Made by a program: the position numbers and the translations under genes. Positions 16,760-24,369 of a stretch of DNA of 64,000 nt are shown piece by piece. Source of the stretch: Pseudobdellovibrio sp043740435 (GTDB lineage Bacteria > Bdellovibrionota > Bdellovibrionia > Bdellovibrionales > Bdellovibrionaceae); contig JAYUCH010000066.1 of assembly GCA_043740435.1 (NCBI GenBank), positions 1 through 64,000 on the forward strand, read 5' to 3'. How positions within the stretch are numbered: position 1 is the stretch's first letter; every line of letters begins with the position of its first letter. The notes under the pieces were generated by a model, which was not told the origin of the DNA, did no database searches, and worked only from the letters and a program-made list of their open reading frames with translations.

Positions 16760-17917
16760 TTAAAGTCCAGCAAGCTTAGAATCCAAAAACTTCATTGGAT
16801 CTAACTCAAACTCGAAGTAATTTTCTTCGGTTATTAATACCGGACAAGACTTAGGAAACTTTTTCTGAAAAGTTTCTAAACCTTTTTTTGAACGAGATCG
16901 ATTACTTTTAACCTCGATAGCCCATACAGCCTTCCCACGCTGCAAAATAAAATCCACTTCTGAATTGCCCTCGCGCCAGTAGTACAGCGAATGACCTGTT
17001 CGCATAAGCTGAGCACCCACAACAAGCTCAAAAGCACGACCCCGTTCGTCGGCATCGTAGTCCCCCAAAATAGTCAGTTGATAAAAACAGGGCGCAAGCG
17101 GCAGAATTTTTGGTGATGAAGACTTTGTTTTTATTTTCTTTGCGGAATATTTTTCTAAGGCCTTAATTAAATAGGCGCCCTCGTAAAGGTGAATGTAATT
17201 TTTTATAAGCTCGACGTTTCCCCGATCCTGAATTTGACCTAAAAGCTTTGTGTACGATATTTCTTGTGCAGGATAGCTTATCAAAATTTCGAAGGCCTGC
17301 CTGAACAGTGCAGGACTTTTAACATTTTGGTATTGCAGAATATCTTTTTCAATCACTGTGGCGACGATAGAATTTTTAACGTAGTCAGGCCAGTCCGCTG
17401 TTTTTTTAAACGCATACGAACCCGGGTATCCACCAAACTTTAAAAAGTCTTCGAAACTAAGGCCATACCCTACTTTTGATTCATGAAAATTCCAGTGATG
17501 GGCTTGCGTTAATTGAAACCTACCCGTTAAACTTTCAGTCAACCCTTTGTGAATTTCGAGCGAGCTTGATCCAAGCAGCACACACTGGATTTTGACTTTA
17601 CGTTTTTTATTTTCATCATACAGACGTTTTATAACTTCAGCCCAATTTTCACATTTTTGAATTTCATCAACAAATAATATTTTCTTCTGCTGATGCGCTT
17701 CACTCCATTGCTGTATCAGCCATGCAGAATCTGAATTAAATATTTTATCGGCACTGACATAAAAAGCCCTGTTTTTGTAGTGGTCTTCAATTAATTTTAA
17801 AACCGAGGTGGTTTTTCCAACTTGGCGCGGGCCAATTAGAACTTGTATTAAGGAATTATCTTGATCTATTCGATCTTGCAACTGCTTGATATATTTCAAG
17901 TAAATGGTATTTCGCAT
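16760..17917 (-). CDS. AAA-family ATPase with DUF4143 nuclease-like domain
   Basis: The N-terminal AAA_14 domain shows Walker A GPRQVGKTT (residues 29-37), Walker B ILFVDEIQKCENW and the sensor strand LLGSSSLEI followed by LTGRF. The C-terminal DUF4143 part carries EVDFILQRGKAVWAIEVKS, with the D...ExK spacing of PD-(D/E)xK nucleases. The 385 residues match the usual family length. Substrate and role are not known for most members; accessory or mobile location is common. The ATG is immediately preceded by tandem palindromes and has no Shine-Dalgarno sequence, so it may be leaderless or tightly autoregulated. Confidence 0.88.
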   Translation of the reverse strand: MRNTIYLKYIKQLQDRIDQDNSLIQVLIGPRQVGKTTSVLKLIEDHYKNRAFYVSADKIFNSDSAWLIQQWSEAHQQKKILFVDEIQKCENWAEVIKRLYDENKKRKVKIQCVLLGSSSLEIHKGLTESLTGRFQLTQAHHWNFHESKVGYGLSFEDFLKFGGYPGSYAFKKTADWPDYVKNSIVATVIEKDILQYQNVKSPALFRQAFEILISYPAQEISYTKLLGQIQDRGNVELIKNYIHLYEGAYLIKALEKYSAKKIKTKSSSPKILPLAPCFYQLTILGDYDADERGRAFELVVGAQLMRTGHSLYYWREGNSEVDFILQRGKAVWAIEVKSNRSRSKKGLETFQKKFPKSCPVLITEENYFEFELDPMKFLDSKLAGL

Positions 17918-17960
17918 ATTTGATAGGTTAGTCTATCAAATATGATAGGTCAACCTATCA
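17918..17960. promoter_or_regulatory. Tandem palindromes abutting the AAA/DUF4143 start codon
   Basis: Four copies of the half-site TGATAG(G) alternate in orientation. The first palindrome is ATTTGATAG-N6-CTATCAAAT (17918-17941). The second is TGATAGGT-CA-ACCTATCA (17943-17960). The first begins at the base next to the ATG, occupying the place of a ribosome binding site. This looks like a two-dimer operator for a dedicated repressor, possibly the gene product itself. Confidence 0.65.
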
Positions 17961-18171
17961 AACCTAAAATCTCATTCTGAATCAAAAAAGCTTCGCATCA
18001 TTAGACGATAGCATAACGCAAACCTGGCACTTACCCACCCGGCTCAGGTTTCATAAAACTAAGCCTAGTTGCAGGAATTTATTTTTTTCAACACTTCCAC
18101 TTTCAGGTGTTTTGCGTGAATGCGAAAGATAAGCTTTGGCTTTACCTAATGTCTAAGAACGGAAACACATA

Positions 18172-19014
18172 ATGACAATCCATTTTTTTAAAAAAGGCAG
18201 TGGCCCTAAATTATTACTAGTCCACGGACTTGGCGGCAATAGCCATTCGTTCGATTCTATCATCAACGAACTAGCGATGCACCGAGAAGTGATTGCAGTT
18301 GATCTGCCTGGTTTCGGAGATTCACTACCGTTACCAGGCGAAGTGACGATCAGCACTTTGTCAGCGGCGTTAGCAGCCTTTCTAAAAGAGCAAAATTTAA
18401 TTGGTATAGACGCCGTCGGTAGCTCCATGGGAGCCCGTTTAGTTATCGAAATGAAGCGACAAGGGAACTTATTAGGTGACGTCGTTTCACTTGATCCTGG
18501 CGGATTTTGGAAAGGATTTAAAAGACATTTATTTTTCGGCTCGATCTATTTATCTATTCGCTTAGTGCGATTACTGAATCCATTTTTAAGTAAAATTTGT
18601 AATAGTAAATTGGGACGTACAATTTTGTTTGCGCAGTTTTCGGCTAGGCCGTGGAACCTGTCGGCAAAAGAAATTTTAACTGAGATGCGCAGTTATATTC
18701 ATGCGCAGTCCTTTGATGAGCTGCTTTATAACCTTACTTATGGTGAAACTCAAAAAGGAGCACCTAAGAACTCTATCACTGGCAGGCTGACTATCGGCTG
18801 GGGAAAGCACGACCGCGTGTGCTTCAGTTCACAGGCAAAGTATGCACTTAAACTATTTCCGGATGCTACCTTGCACTGGTTTACTCACAGCGGACATTTT
18901 CCACATTGGGATGAACCACAAAAAACAGTTCAGTTTATTCTTGATAACACGCAGACCAAAAGTTTTGGGAAGCGCGAACATTTAGACAAGCAAGTACAGT
19001 TGCATACAACTTAA
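18172..19014 (+). CDS. Alpha/beta-hydrolase
   Basis: The 280-residue protein has LLVHGLGGNSHSF (oxyanion-hole loop) and VDLPGFGDSLPLPG. The nucleophile elbow is GSSMGA (first Ser of SM as nucleophile). A later acid falls in WGKHDRVC, and the catalytic His lies in HSGHFPHWDEPQ. It is a complete alpha/beta-hydrolase fold of the esterase/C-C hydrolase type. No signal peptide is seen. The substrate is unknown. The ATG follows GGAAACACATA. The neighbouring genes do not suggest a pathway. Confidence 0.9.
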   Translation: MTIHFFKKGSGPKLLLVHGLGGNSHSFDSIINELAMHREVIAVDLPGFGDSLPLPGEVTISTLSAALAAFLKEQNLIGIDAVGSSMGARLVIEMKRQGNLLGDVVSLDPGGFWKGFKRHLFFGSIYLSIRLVRLLNPFLSKICNSKLGRTILFAQFSARPWNLSAKEILTEMRSYIHAQSFDELLYNLTYGETQKGAPKNSITGRLTIGWGKHDRVCFSSQAKYALKLFPDATLHWFTHSGHFPHWDEPQKTVQFILDNTQTKSFGKREHLDKQVQLHTT

Positions 19015-19092
19015 AGCGAAAATACTTCTGCTGCCATCATGTCAGTTCAAAGCTTTAAGAATAAAATATCCAAAGATGAAATTTTCATTTAA

Positions 19093-19473
19093 TTAAAACA
19101 AAATTACCACCTAGACTTAGATGGATTTGGTCATGGATCTATTGCGCAGTTAGAGAAAAGAGAACCGAAGAAAAAGGTTACTTTAGAATCCATGGAAAAT
19201 GCAGCACGCGCTATGGATTGCAAAGTTGTTTATGCCATAGTTCCCATTAAGTCAGGCTACACTTTAGATGACATCATTAAAAATAAGGCTCAGGAAGCAG
19301 CTGGTCTTATTCTTAAAGATGTAGCCCACACAATGAGGCTTGAAAAACAAGGAACATCTGACAAGCAGATTCAAAAAGAATTAGATAGAGTAGCAAAAGA
19401 GCTTATTGAATCAAACGACCCCAGAATATGGAAAACCAAAAATAAGAAGTTAAAAGTAAAAACGAATGTCTAA
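19093..19473 (+). pseudogene. Mobile mystery protein A-like, 5'-truncated HTH gene
   Basis: The frame is open from 19093 but its only ATG is at 19192, after the HTH region. Upstream of that ATG the translation still reads GSIAQLEKREPKKKVTLES, the end of an XRE-type HTH. It continues into MENAARAMDCKVVYAIVP, the hallmark core of mobile mystery protein A (TIGR02612). The C-terminal helix region (VAHTMRLEKQGTSDKQ) is intact. The first HTH helices and the family's N-terminus are missing; a stop at 19090 ends the frame. A 93-residue HTH-less product is possible. It overlaps the Fic partner by eight bases. Confidence 0.7.
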
Positions 19474-20083
19474 ATTCAAAATTTCCTACCCAAGTGGGGC
19501 AACGTCAATTGATACAGATGAATTAAAGGATTTAATTCCGGACTACATTTCAACGATGGGTGAGTTAAATCAACTTGAACAATCTAACATTGCAGATGGA
19601 TTTGTTTGGGCTGGTAAGCAAGACCTGGATGATTTACTTTCAGTGACATTTATTCTTAAGCTTCACAAAAATATGTTCAAGCAAGTCTGGAAATGGGCAG
19701 GCAAAATCCGAAAGTCGAATGAAAATCTTGGGGTCATGAAGGAAAACATCATGACTGATCTTGCAATCCTAATTGGTAATACCAAATTTTGGATCGAAAA
19801 TAAAACATTCATTAATGATGAGATCGCGGCCAGATTCCATCACCGACTTGTTCAAATTCATGTATTTCCAATCGGAAATGGTCGCCATGCACGTTTGATG
19901 ACCGATTTATTGCTACAAAAACTTGGCGAAAATAAATTTACTTGGGGTACTCTGGGTGCCCACACATCACTCGAGGTTGAAGGCCAGACAAGATCTGATT
20001 ATGTCGCTGCAATTCAAAAAGCAGACATTGATAATTTTGAAGATTTAATCAAATCGCTAAAACAGCTTTTCGTTCAAATCTAA
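19466..20083 (+). CDS. Mobile mystery protein B, Fic-family protein with altered motif
   Basis: The 205-residue protein is a Fic-fold enzyme of the mobile mystery protein B type (TIGR02613). It has FVWAGKQDLDD, HKNMFKQVWKWAGKIRKS and the active loop HVFPIGNGRHAR at residues 132-143. In Fic AMP-transferases the loop is HxFx(D/E)GNGR; here position 136 is Ile, so the metal-binding acid is lost. Many B proteins carry Asn there, so chemistry other than AMPylation is plausible. The ATG lies inside the end of the A gene (overlap ATGTCTAA), typical of this paired module. Codon use does not stand out by eye. Confidence 0.88.
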   Translation: MSKFKISYPSGATSIDTDELKDLIPDYISTMGELNQLEQSNIADGFVWAGKQDLDDLLSVTFILKLHKNMFKQVWKWAGKIRKSNENLGVMKENIMTDLAILIGNTKFWIENKTFINDEIAARFHHRLVQIHVFPIGNGRHARLMTDLLLQKLGENKFTWGTLGAHTSLEVEGQTRSDYVAAIQKADIDNFEDLIKSLKQLFVQI

Positions 20084-20222
20084 TCTCACCTCCAAACTTA
20101 CAAAAACACCTGCATCTTATAGCGCCCGTGGCACCCTTTCAATTTTCCGAAATTCGAACTAGCGCTTGCGTTCTTTACGCTCAAATCTGTTTCAGTCTTA
20201 GTGACCGCATTGCTTAGTCGTG

Positions 20223-20250
20223 TTGACAATTAAAAAAAGTACGGTATTAT
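20223..20250 (+). promoter_or_regulatory. Sigma70-type promoter of the toxin-antitoxin pair
   Basis: A consensus -35 TTGACA (20223-20228) is followed after 16 bases by TATTAT (20245-20250). Transcription should start near 20257, about 15 bases before the proposed TTG start of the toxin. This makes the longer in-frame start at 20220 impossible. Confidence 0.8.
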
Positions 20251-20258
20251 ACCGTACT
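20238..20258. promoter_or_regulatory. Operator overlapping the -10 box
   Basis: Perfect arms AGTACGGTA and TACCGTACT are separated by TTA and cover the -10 element. The site fits autoregulation by the XRE-type antitoxin encoded downstream. Confidence 0.75.
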
Positions 20259-20270
20259 AGATGGGACCGC

Positions 20271-20552
20271 TTGAAAAGCATAACCAATGTTGTATTAACT
20301 AAATTTGCAGAAAAACAGCTAACGAAGCTTCCGAAGAATATAAAAGAAGCTTTAAGATACTGGGCGGAAACGATTGAAAGAATTGGAATCAGAGAAGTCA
20401 GAAAACTTCCCGGATATCATGATGAGCCCTTGAAGGGCCCTCGCATCGGTCAGCGCTCTGTTCGACTCAATAGTGCTTATCGAGCGATTTATATTGAAAC
20501 AAATGAATCCGTTGAAATAACAGTAATAGAGGTAAATAAACATGACTACTAA
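20271..20552 (+). CDS. RelE/HigB-type toxin
   Basis: From TTG 20271 the product has 93 residues. VVLTKFAEKQLTKLPKNIKEAL opens a RelE/ParE-fold mRNA interferase-like toxin. VRKLPGYHDEPLKGPRIGQRSVRL and AYRAIYIE are the conserved strands with basic residues. VIEVNKHDY is the usual family C-terminus. The long open frame starting at 20220 would include the promoter and operator, so I reject that start. The stop overlaps the antitoxin start by 11 bases. Toxin-first order with an XRE antitoxin is the HigBA arrangement. Ribosome-dependent mRNA cleavage is inferred from family. Confidence 0.87.
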   Translation: MKSITNVVLTKFAEKQLTKLPKNIKEALRYWAETIERIGIREVRKLPGYHDEPLKGPRIGQRSVRLNSAYRAIYIETNESVEITVIEVNKHDY

Positions 20553-20847
20553 ATCGATTACTAAAATTTTAGAAAAAGAATTGGGTCCCATTTCTTTTGG
20601 TGGGTATTTGCGAGGCTCCAGAACAATGAAAGATCTTTCACAAAAAGAAATGGCTGATTACTTAGGAATTTCAAAAAGCACTCTTTGTGATATCGAAAAA
20701 GGACGACAATTTGTAAGCATTGAACTAGCCTATAAAATCGCAAAAAAATGTGGTCTTTCGGAAGCAATGGCTGTTGAGTGTACAGTTAGGGATCAGATCA
20801 AACGATCAGGGTTAAAGCTCAATGTGCAGATAAAAAAGATAGCCTGA
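20542..20847 (+). CDS. XRE-family antitoxin (HigA-like)
   Basis: The 101-residue protein carries a full HTH_3 domain: LSQKEMADYLGISKSTLCDIEKGRQFVSIELAYKIAKKCG. Additional helices form the N-terminus (residues 1-30). It overlaps the toxin gene and should neutralise the toxin and bind the palindrome over the promoter. Order and overlap are as in HigBA modules. No DNA-binding residue appears lost. Confidence 0.87.
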   Translation: MTTKSITKILEKELGPISFGGYLRGSRTMKDLSQKEMADYLGISKSTLCDIEKGRQFVSIELAYKIAKKCGLSEAMAVECTVRDQIKRSGLKLNVQIKKIA

Positions 20848-20865
20848 CTCCATTGACTTAGCTTT

Positions 20866-20950
20866 TTAGGATAACTGCGATTGCCATTTCTAAGTCTTCC
20901 AAACTTACAATAATGTAAAATTTTGGAGTGGAAGACTGCTCATCCGCAAC
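20866..20950. repeat. Decayed copy of the tRNA-Gly 3' end and flank
   Basis: This stretch matches 24005-24087, where the intact tRNA-Gly lies. Over ATTGCCATTTCTAAGTCTTCC and the next two A, 21 of 23 bases match. Then a variable hairpin is followed by TTGGAGTGGAAGACTG against TTGGAGCGGGAGACGG of the tRNA 3' end. It resembles the far attachment site left when an element inserts into a tRNA. The segment between the copies is about 3.1 kb. Confidence 0.6.
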
Positions 20951-21135
20951 TTATTGATGAGATTAATAATGACACTGCGAAGTCATCAAACAGTCATCTA
21001 GCCTGGTTTTGATTTAATCAGAACCGGCCAAGGAAATCCAATTTCCCTTTTCACAATAATACGTGATCGAACGCTTTTAGCGGTTTTAGTTTCTATACAT
21101 CTTGATTTCATAATGAAAGTTTACAAAGCTAAGCT

Positions 21136-21885
21136 ATGCAAAAACATGTACTGATTCCATTGCCGCGAAAAGATTTTGATCCGACTGAGGTTGCAGTGCC
21201 CTGGCAAATTCTAAAGTCCAATGGAATTCAAATTTCATTTGCAACACCCGACGGTCAGTTAGCGACTTGTGATCAAATCATGTTGACCGGACAAAAACTT
21301 GGCTTGTTAGCCCCGTTGCTCAAAGCCGATCTTAATGCCAGAAACGCTTATTCAGAAATGATCTTATCGCAAGAATTTTTGAATCCGTTGAAGTGGACGG
21401 ACCTTGAAAATCAAGAATTCGATGGACTAATTTTGCCAGGTGGACACGACAAAGGGATGCGCGAATATTTGGAGTCGGAAATTCTGCAAAAGGAAGTGCT
21501 GAAGTATTTTATTGCTGACAAACCTGTCGGTGCCATTTGTCACGGTGCTGTCCTAGCCGCCCGCAGTAAATCTAGCTCTGGCAAAAGTGTATTATTTGGT
21601 CGATCAACAACGTGTTTATTGAAATCCCAAGAGCTAACAGCGTGGGTTCTGACTTCCTTGTGGCTTAAGGATTATTATAGAACTTACCCAGAAACAGTTG
21701 AGCTTGAAGTGAAATCATACCTAGCATCACCCAATGACTTCAAAGCGGGCCCGACTCCCCTTTTTCGAGACTCGCCAAAAAAATTGAACCGCGGATTTGT
21801 AGTCCAAGATGGCAACTATATATCAGCGCGTTGGCCCGGTGATGCACATCTTTTTGCGACAAAGTTTCTAACCTTGTTCAGGTGA
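21136..21885 (+). CDS. DJ-1/PfpI-superfamily protein (type 1 glutamine amidotransferase domain)
   Basis: The 249-residue protein has KHVLIPLPRKDFDPTEVAVPW, then FDGLILPGGHDKGMREYL and the nucleophile elbow VGAICHGAVLAAR with the catalytic-type Cys. An extended C-terminal part (residues 160-249) includes RDSPKKLNRGFVVQDGNYISARWPGDAH, as in larger DJ-1-like hydrolases. No signal peptide is seen. Activity is unknown; chaperone, glyoxalase or amidase functions occur in the superfamily. It differs from the shorter PfpI protein at 2330. It lies inside the segment bounded by tRNA-Gly-like repeats, so it may be horizontally acquired. Confidence 0.85.
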   Translation: MQKHVLIPLPRKDFDPTEVAVPWQILKSNGIQISFATPDGQLATCDQIMLTGQKLGLLAPLLKADLNARNAYSEMILSQEFLNPLKWTDLENQEFDGLILPGGHDKGMREYLESEILQKEVLKYFIADKPVGAICHGAVLAARSKSSSGKSVLFGRSTTCLLKSQELTAWVLTSLWLKDYYRTYPETVELEVKSYLASPNDFKAGPTPLFRDSPKKLNRGFVVQDGNYISARWPGDAHLFATKFLTLFR

Positions 21886-22083
21886 CTGTAGTGTTAGCTT
21901 CTTGTCTTTGATCAAGCATGTTAACCCCAAAATGAATTTTCGGAGTCCATAACTTTTCAAGAAAAATTGGATAGGCGACTACACAAATCTTACAGATAAG
22001 ATGGTTTTAGATTATTGACAGCGTAAGCGATCTTTTACTAAGTTGAACGAAAAGTTAACATGCTTTTTAATTGGGGAAATGAA

Positions 22084-23594
22084 ATGAGTAAAATTGTATT
22101 TTTTTCTGTGTTTTGTCTTTGGTCGCTTGTAATTTAACCTCTGGTAATGCTGCGGATAACAAGCGCGTTGTAGAAAAAGATAAAATATCTGAACCCGACA
22201 AAACCCAACCTTTGCTGCCAGACTACAAAAATATCAAGCAGCTCATTTCTGATGGAAATTCTACAGCTTGTGCATTAACTAATCGTATTCAATGTTGGGG
22301 TTATGGATTGCCTTTTCTTAGCGCAACTAAAGAAATTGCCAGCCTTGAAAACATATCACAGTTTTCTTTATCTTTATCAAGCCTATGCGCTTTAAGCGAA
22401 AATAAAGACTTAAAATGTTGGTATAGCCTTAGTATCCCACACCCTCACGAGCAATACGGAAGAGAAGATTGGTTAATTGGTCAGACTCCCGTGGAAATAA
22501 AAAATATACGTAAAATTATCGGTATTTATAATGGTGCATGTGCAATCGATCACTCTGGATCGATAAGCTGTTGGGAAAATAAGGCTCATATTGCTTCAAG
22601 CCCTGAAATTGAGGTAACTCGCCTTCCTGGCCAATTCGATGATCTTTTTTCAGATAATACATTTACCATTTGTGGCAATAAAAAAACAGCCAATGAAAAC
22701 GAGATATCGTGTTACAAATTCAACAAGTTAACTTTCAAGAAAACAATTGGAAGTAGCAATCTTAAAGAAGCCGTTGTTGTAGGTGACAGTTTATGTGTGA
22801 TTGATGAAATAGGCGTAAAATGTTGGAACACTGACGGGAAGACTATTAGAATTCCTGCCGATTTGAAAAATCCAAAGGGCATAACATTGTCTGAAGGTAG
22901 GGATGACAATCCCTATGCTTGCGTAATTGTCGACAATGGTGTGCGGTGTTGGGGTTTATTTCAGGCAATAGTTGCCGAAACTATTCCTATCACAGCAAGT
23001 TTTGAAAATCCGAAGTCTTTATTCACAGCCGCTGGGTGGCTGGGTAACGGAACCAAACCTTATTATTATTATTTATGTGCAAGTACCGACGAAGGAGTTA
23101 AATGCTGGGAAAATCTTTCAGGAGGATCACACAGCGCAGGCTATTATATTCTAAATTTAATTCCTTCGAGTTTAAAATTCGATAAGCAAGTCCCAAAGCC
23201 AGTTTATTGTGATAACGCGCAAACAACACAATCTTGCATCAACTTTTCCGGCGTCTGGATGGATAGCGCTGCTAATAGCCCTACGAGCGTCGGAGACACT
23301 TATATAGCACAGACTAAGTGCGACCGAATTGATGCAGTCGCCTTCACAGGCAAGAATGTAGATATTAAAACTGCGCTTCCGCTAGATGGAAAAGCTGTAT
23401 GGTTTGGTACTAAAAATGAAAACAACTTATTTGCTGCCGCTTGTTTTAAAGGAAATGATCTGAATATTGAGATTTTAACAAATACAGAGTCTTTTTTATT
23501 TCAGCATTCAGGTGATCGCATTTGCACACGTCAATATATTCAAGGAAAGGATAATTTTCTTGGATGTACTTTTGTTAGAAATCTAGAGCCTTAA
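22084..23594 (+). CDS. RCC1-like Cys/Trp-repeat lipoprotein, frameshifted in the signal peptide
   Basis: ATG 22084 (GGGG seven bases upstream) reads a signal-peptide start (MSKIVFF) but stops after 17 codons. The body of the gene is open in another frame from a TTG at 22113. Adding one T to the T7 run at 22099-22105 joins both into a perfect lipoprotein leader ending in the lipobox LVAC. The body has at least six repeats with paired Cys and CW, such as CALTNRIQCWGYG, CVIVDNGVRCWGLF and CASTDEGVKCWEN, the pattern of RCC1-like beta-propeller blades. A separate ~120-residue Cys-containing C-terminal domain follows. Either an assembly error, a real mutation, or slippage-based on/off switching explains the shift. 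Confidence 0.75.
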
Positions 23595-23646
23595 ATAAAA
23601 CACTGCTTTTAAATACGCTGAAGAAAGATAAAATTTTGGTTGAACA

Positions 23647-23687
23647 AAAGTCTGCGCCTTCCAAACCGTGCGCTGACTTTTCTTTTT
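23647..23687 (+). terminator. Intrinsic terminator after the RCC1-like gene
   Basis: Arms AAAGTCTGCGC and GCGCTGACTTT (one mismatch) with a 12-base loop are followed by TCTTTTT. It ends transcription about 50 bases after the RCC1-like stop codon. Confidence 0.75.
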
Positions 23688-24055
23688 CTCAGAAATGGAG
23701 ATCAAAAAAATCCATCAAATTTTAACAAGGCACATGTTTTTTTCCAAAAGTGTAATCGTTTTTCCGCTTCAAAAACCTCAGGTCGCATTAAATCACAGAG
23801 GGAAACTTAAATTTTGGAGTAGCAAACCTAACTAAAAAGGAATCTTTTTGGTCTGATTGCGGACGATAGAACTTTATTTTTTAAGTCTAAAATCTGCGAG
23901 TGGTTATCTGAAGTTCGATTTGAGCGCCGTCACCCGACAGAAACCCAATTTTTTTGATAATTGAATTTCGATCTGTCATCATATTTTGAAATCTGCTGAT
24001 GTACTTAGGGTTGACTGGGGATTGCCATTTCTAGGTCCTCCAATCTCGTAGAGAT
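23688..24055. other. Intergenic region, no gene seen
   Basis: This AT-rich stretch holds stops in all frames over any useful length. Near its right end CCAATCTC-GTA-GAGATTGG (24040-24058) forms a perfect 8-bp hairpin that includes the tRNA CCA end. The flank 24005-24055 is the intact partner of the repeat at 20866. Confidence 0.5.
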
Positions 24056-24087
24056 TGGAGCGGGAGACGGGACTCAAACCCGCGACC
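24005..24087. repeat. Intact partner of the tRNA-Gly flank repeat
   Basis: This covers the last ~32 bases of tRNA-Gly and about 50 bases beyond its 3' end. It matches 20866-20950 as described there. Overlap with a tRNA 3' end is what site-specific integration by phage-type integrases would leave, but no integrase gene remains. Confidence 0.6.
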
Positions 24088-24131
24088 TATGCCTTGGCAA
24101 GGCATCGCTCTATCAACTGAGCTACTCCCGC
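24056..24131 (-). tRNA. tRNA-Gly (GCC)
   Basis: The 76-nt minus-strand sequence folds as a complete cloverleaf. The acceptor stem GCGGGAG pairs with CTCCCGC. The D arm has AGCTCAGTTGATAGAGC. The anticodon stem ATGCC/GGCAT encloses loop TTGCCAA, giving anticodon GCC. The T arm is CGGGTTTGAGTCCCG, and the 3' TCCA is encoded. It has its own promoter just upstream. Confidence 0.97.
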
Positions 24132-24147
24132 AATCAGAAAGAATAAA

Positions 24148-24176
24148 AATTTAAAAGAATCAGCTGCAACTGTCAA
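24148..24176 (-). promoter_or_regulatory. tRNA-Gly promoter
   Basis: On the minus strand a consensus TTGACA (24171-24176) is followed after 17 bases by TAAATT (24148-24153). Transcription would start about 10 bases before the tRNA 5' end. Confidence 0.75.
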
Positions 24177-24369
24177 CACATCGAAAGAAAAGACTTAAAA
24201 GATAATCACAAGCGCTTTAATTCAGCCGAACAACCTGTTTATTATGCATTTTGCGCAACATGATATTTATAAATTTACAATTAACACGCTGATTTAAGAT
24301 TGATTGAAGCCCAAAAATATACGGCAATAGAGATGCTTCTGTTCTTTCAGTTTCCGGGGGGATCATACT

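Noticed and set aside
20220..20270. Extended toxin start at GTG 20220
   Set aside because: This stretch is the sigma70 promoter and operator, so it is not translated.
15950..23819. AAATTTTGGAG at 15950, 20918 and 23809 as a repeat family
   Set aside because: Only 11 bases agree and flanks differ; the 20918 copy is part of the tRNA-flank repeat, the others look like chance in AT-rich DNA.
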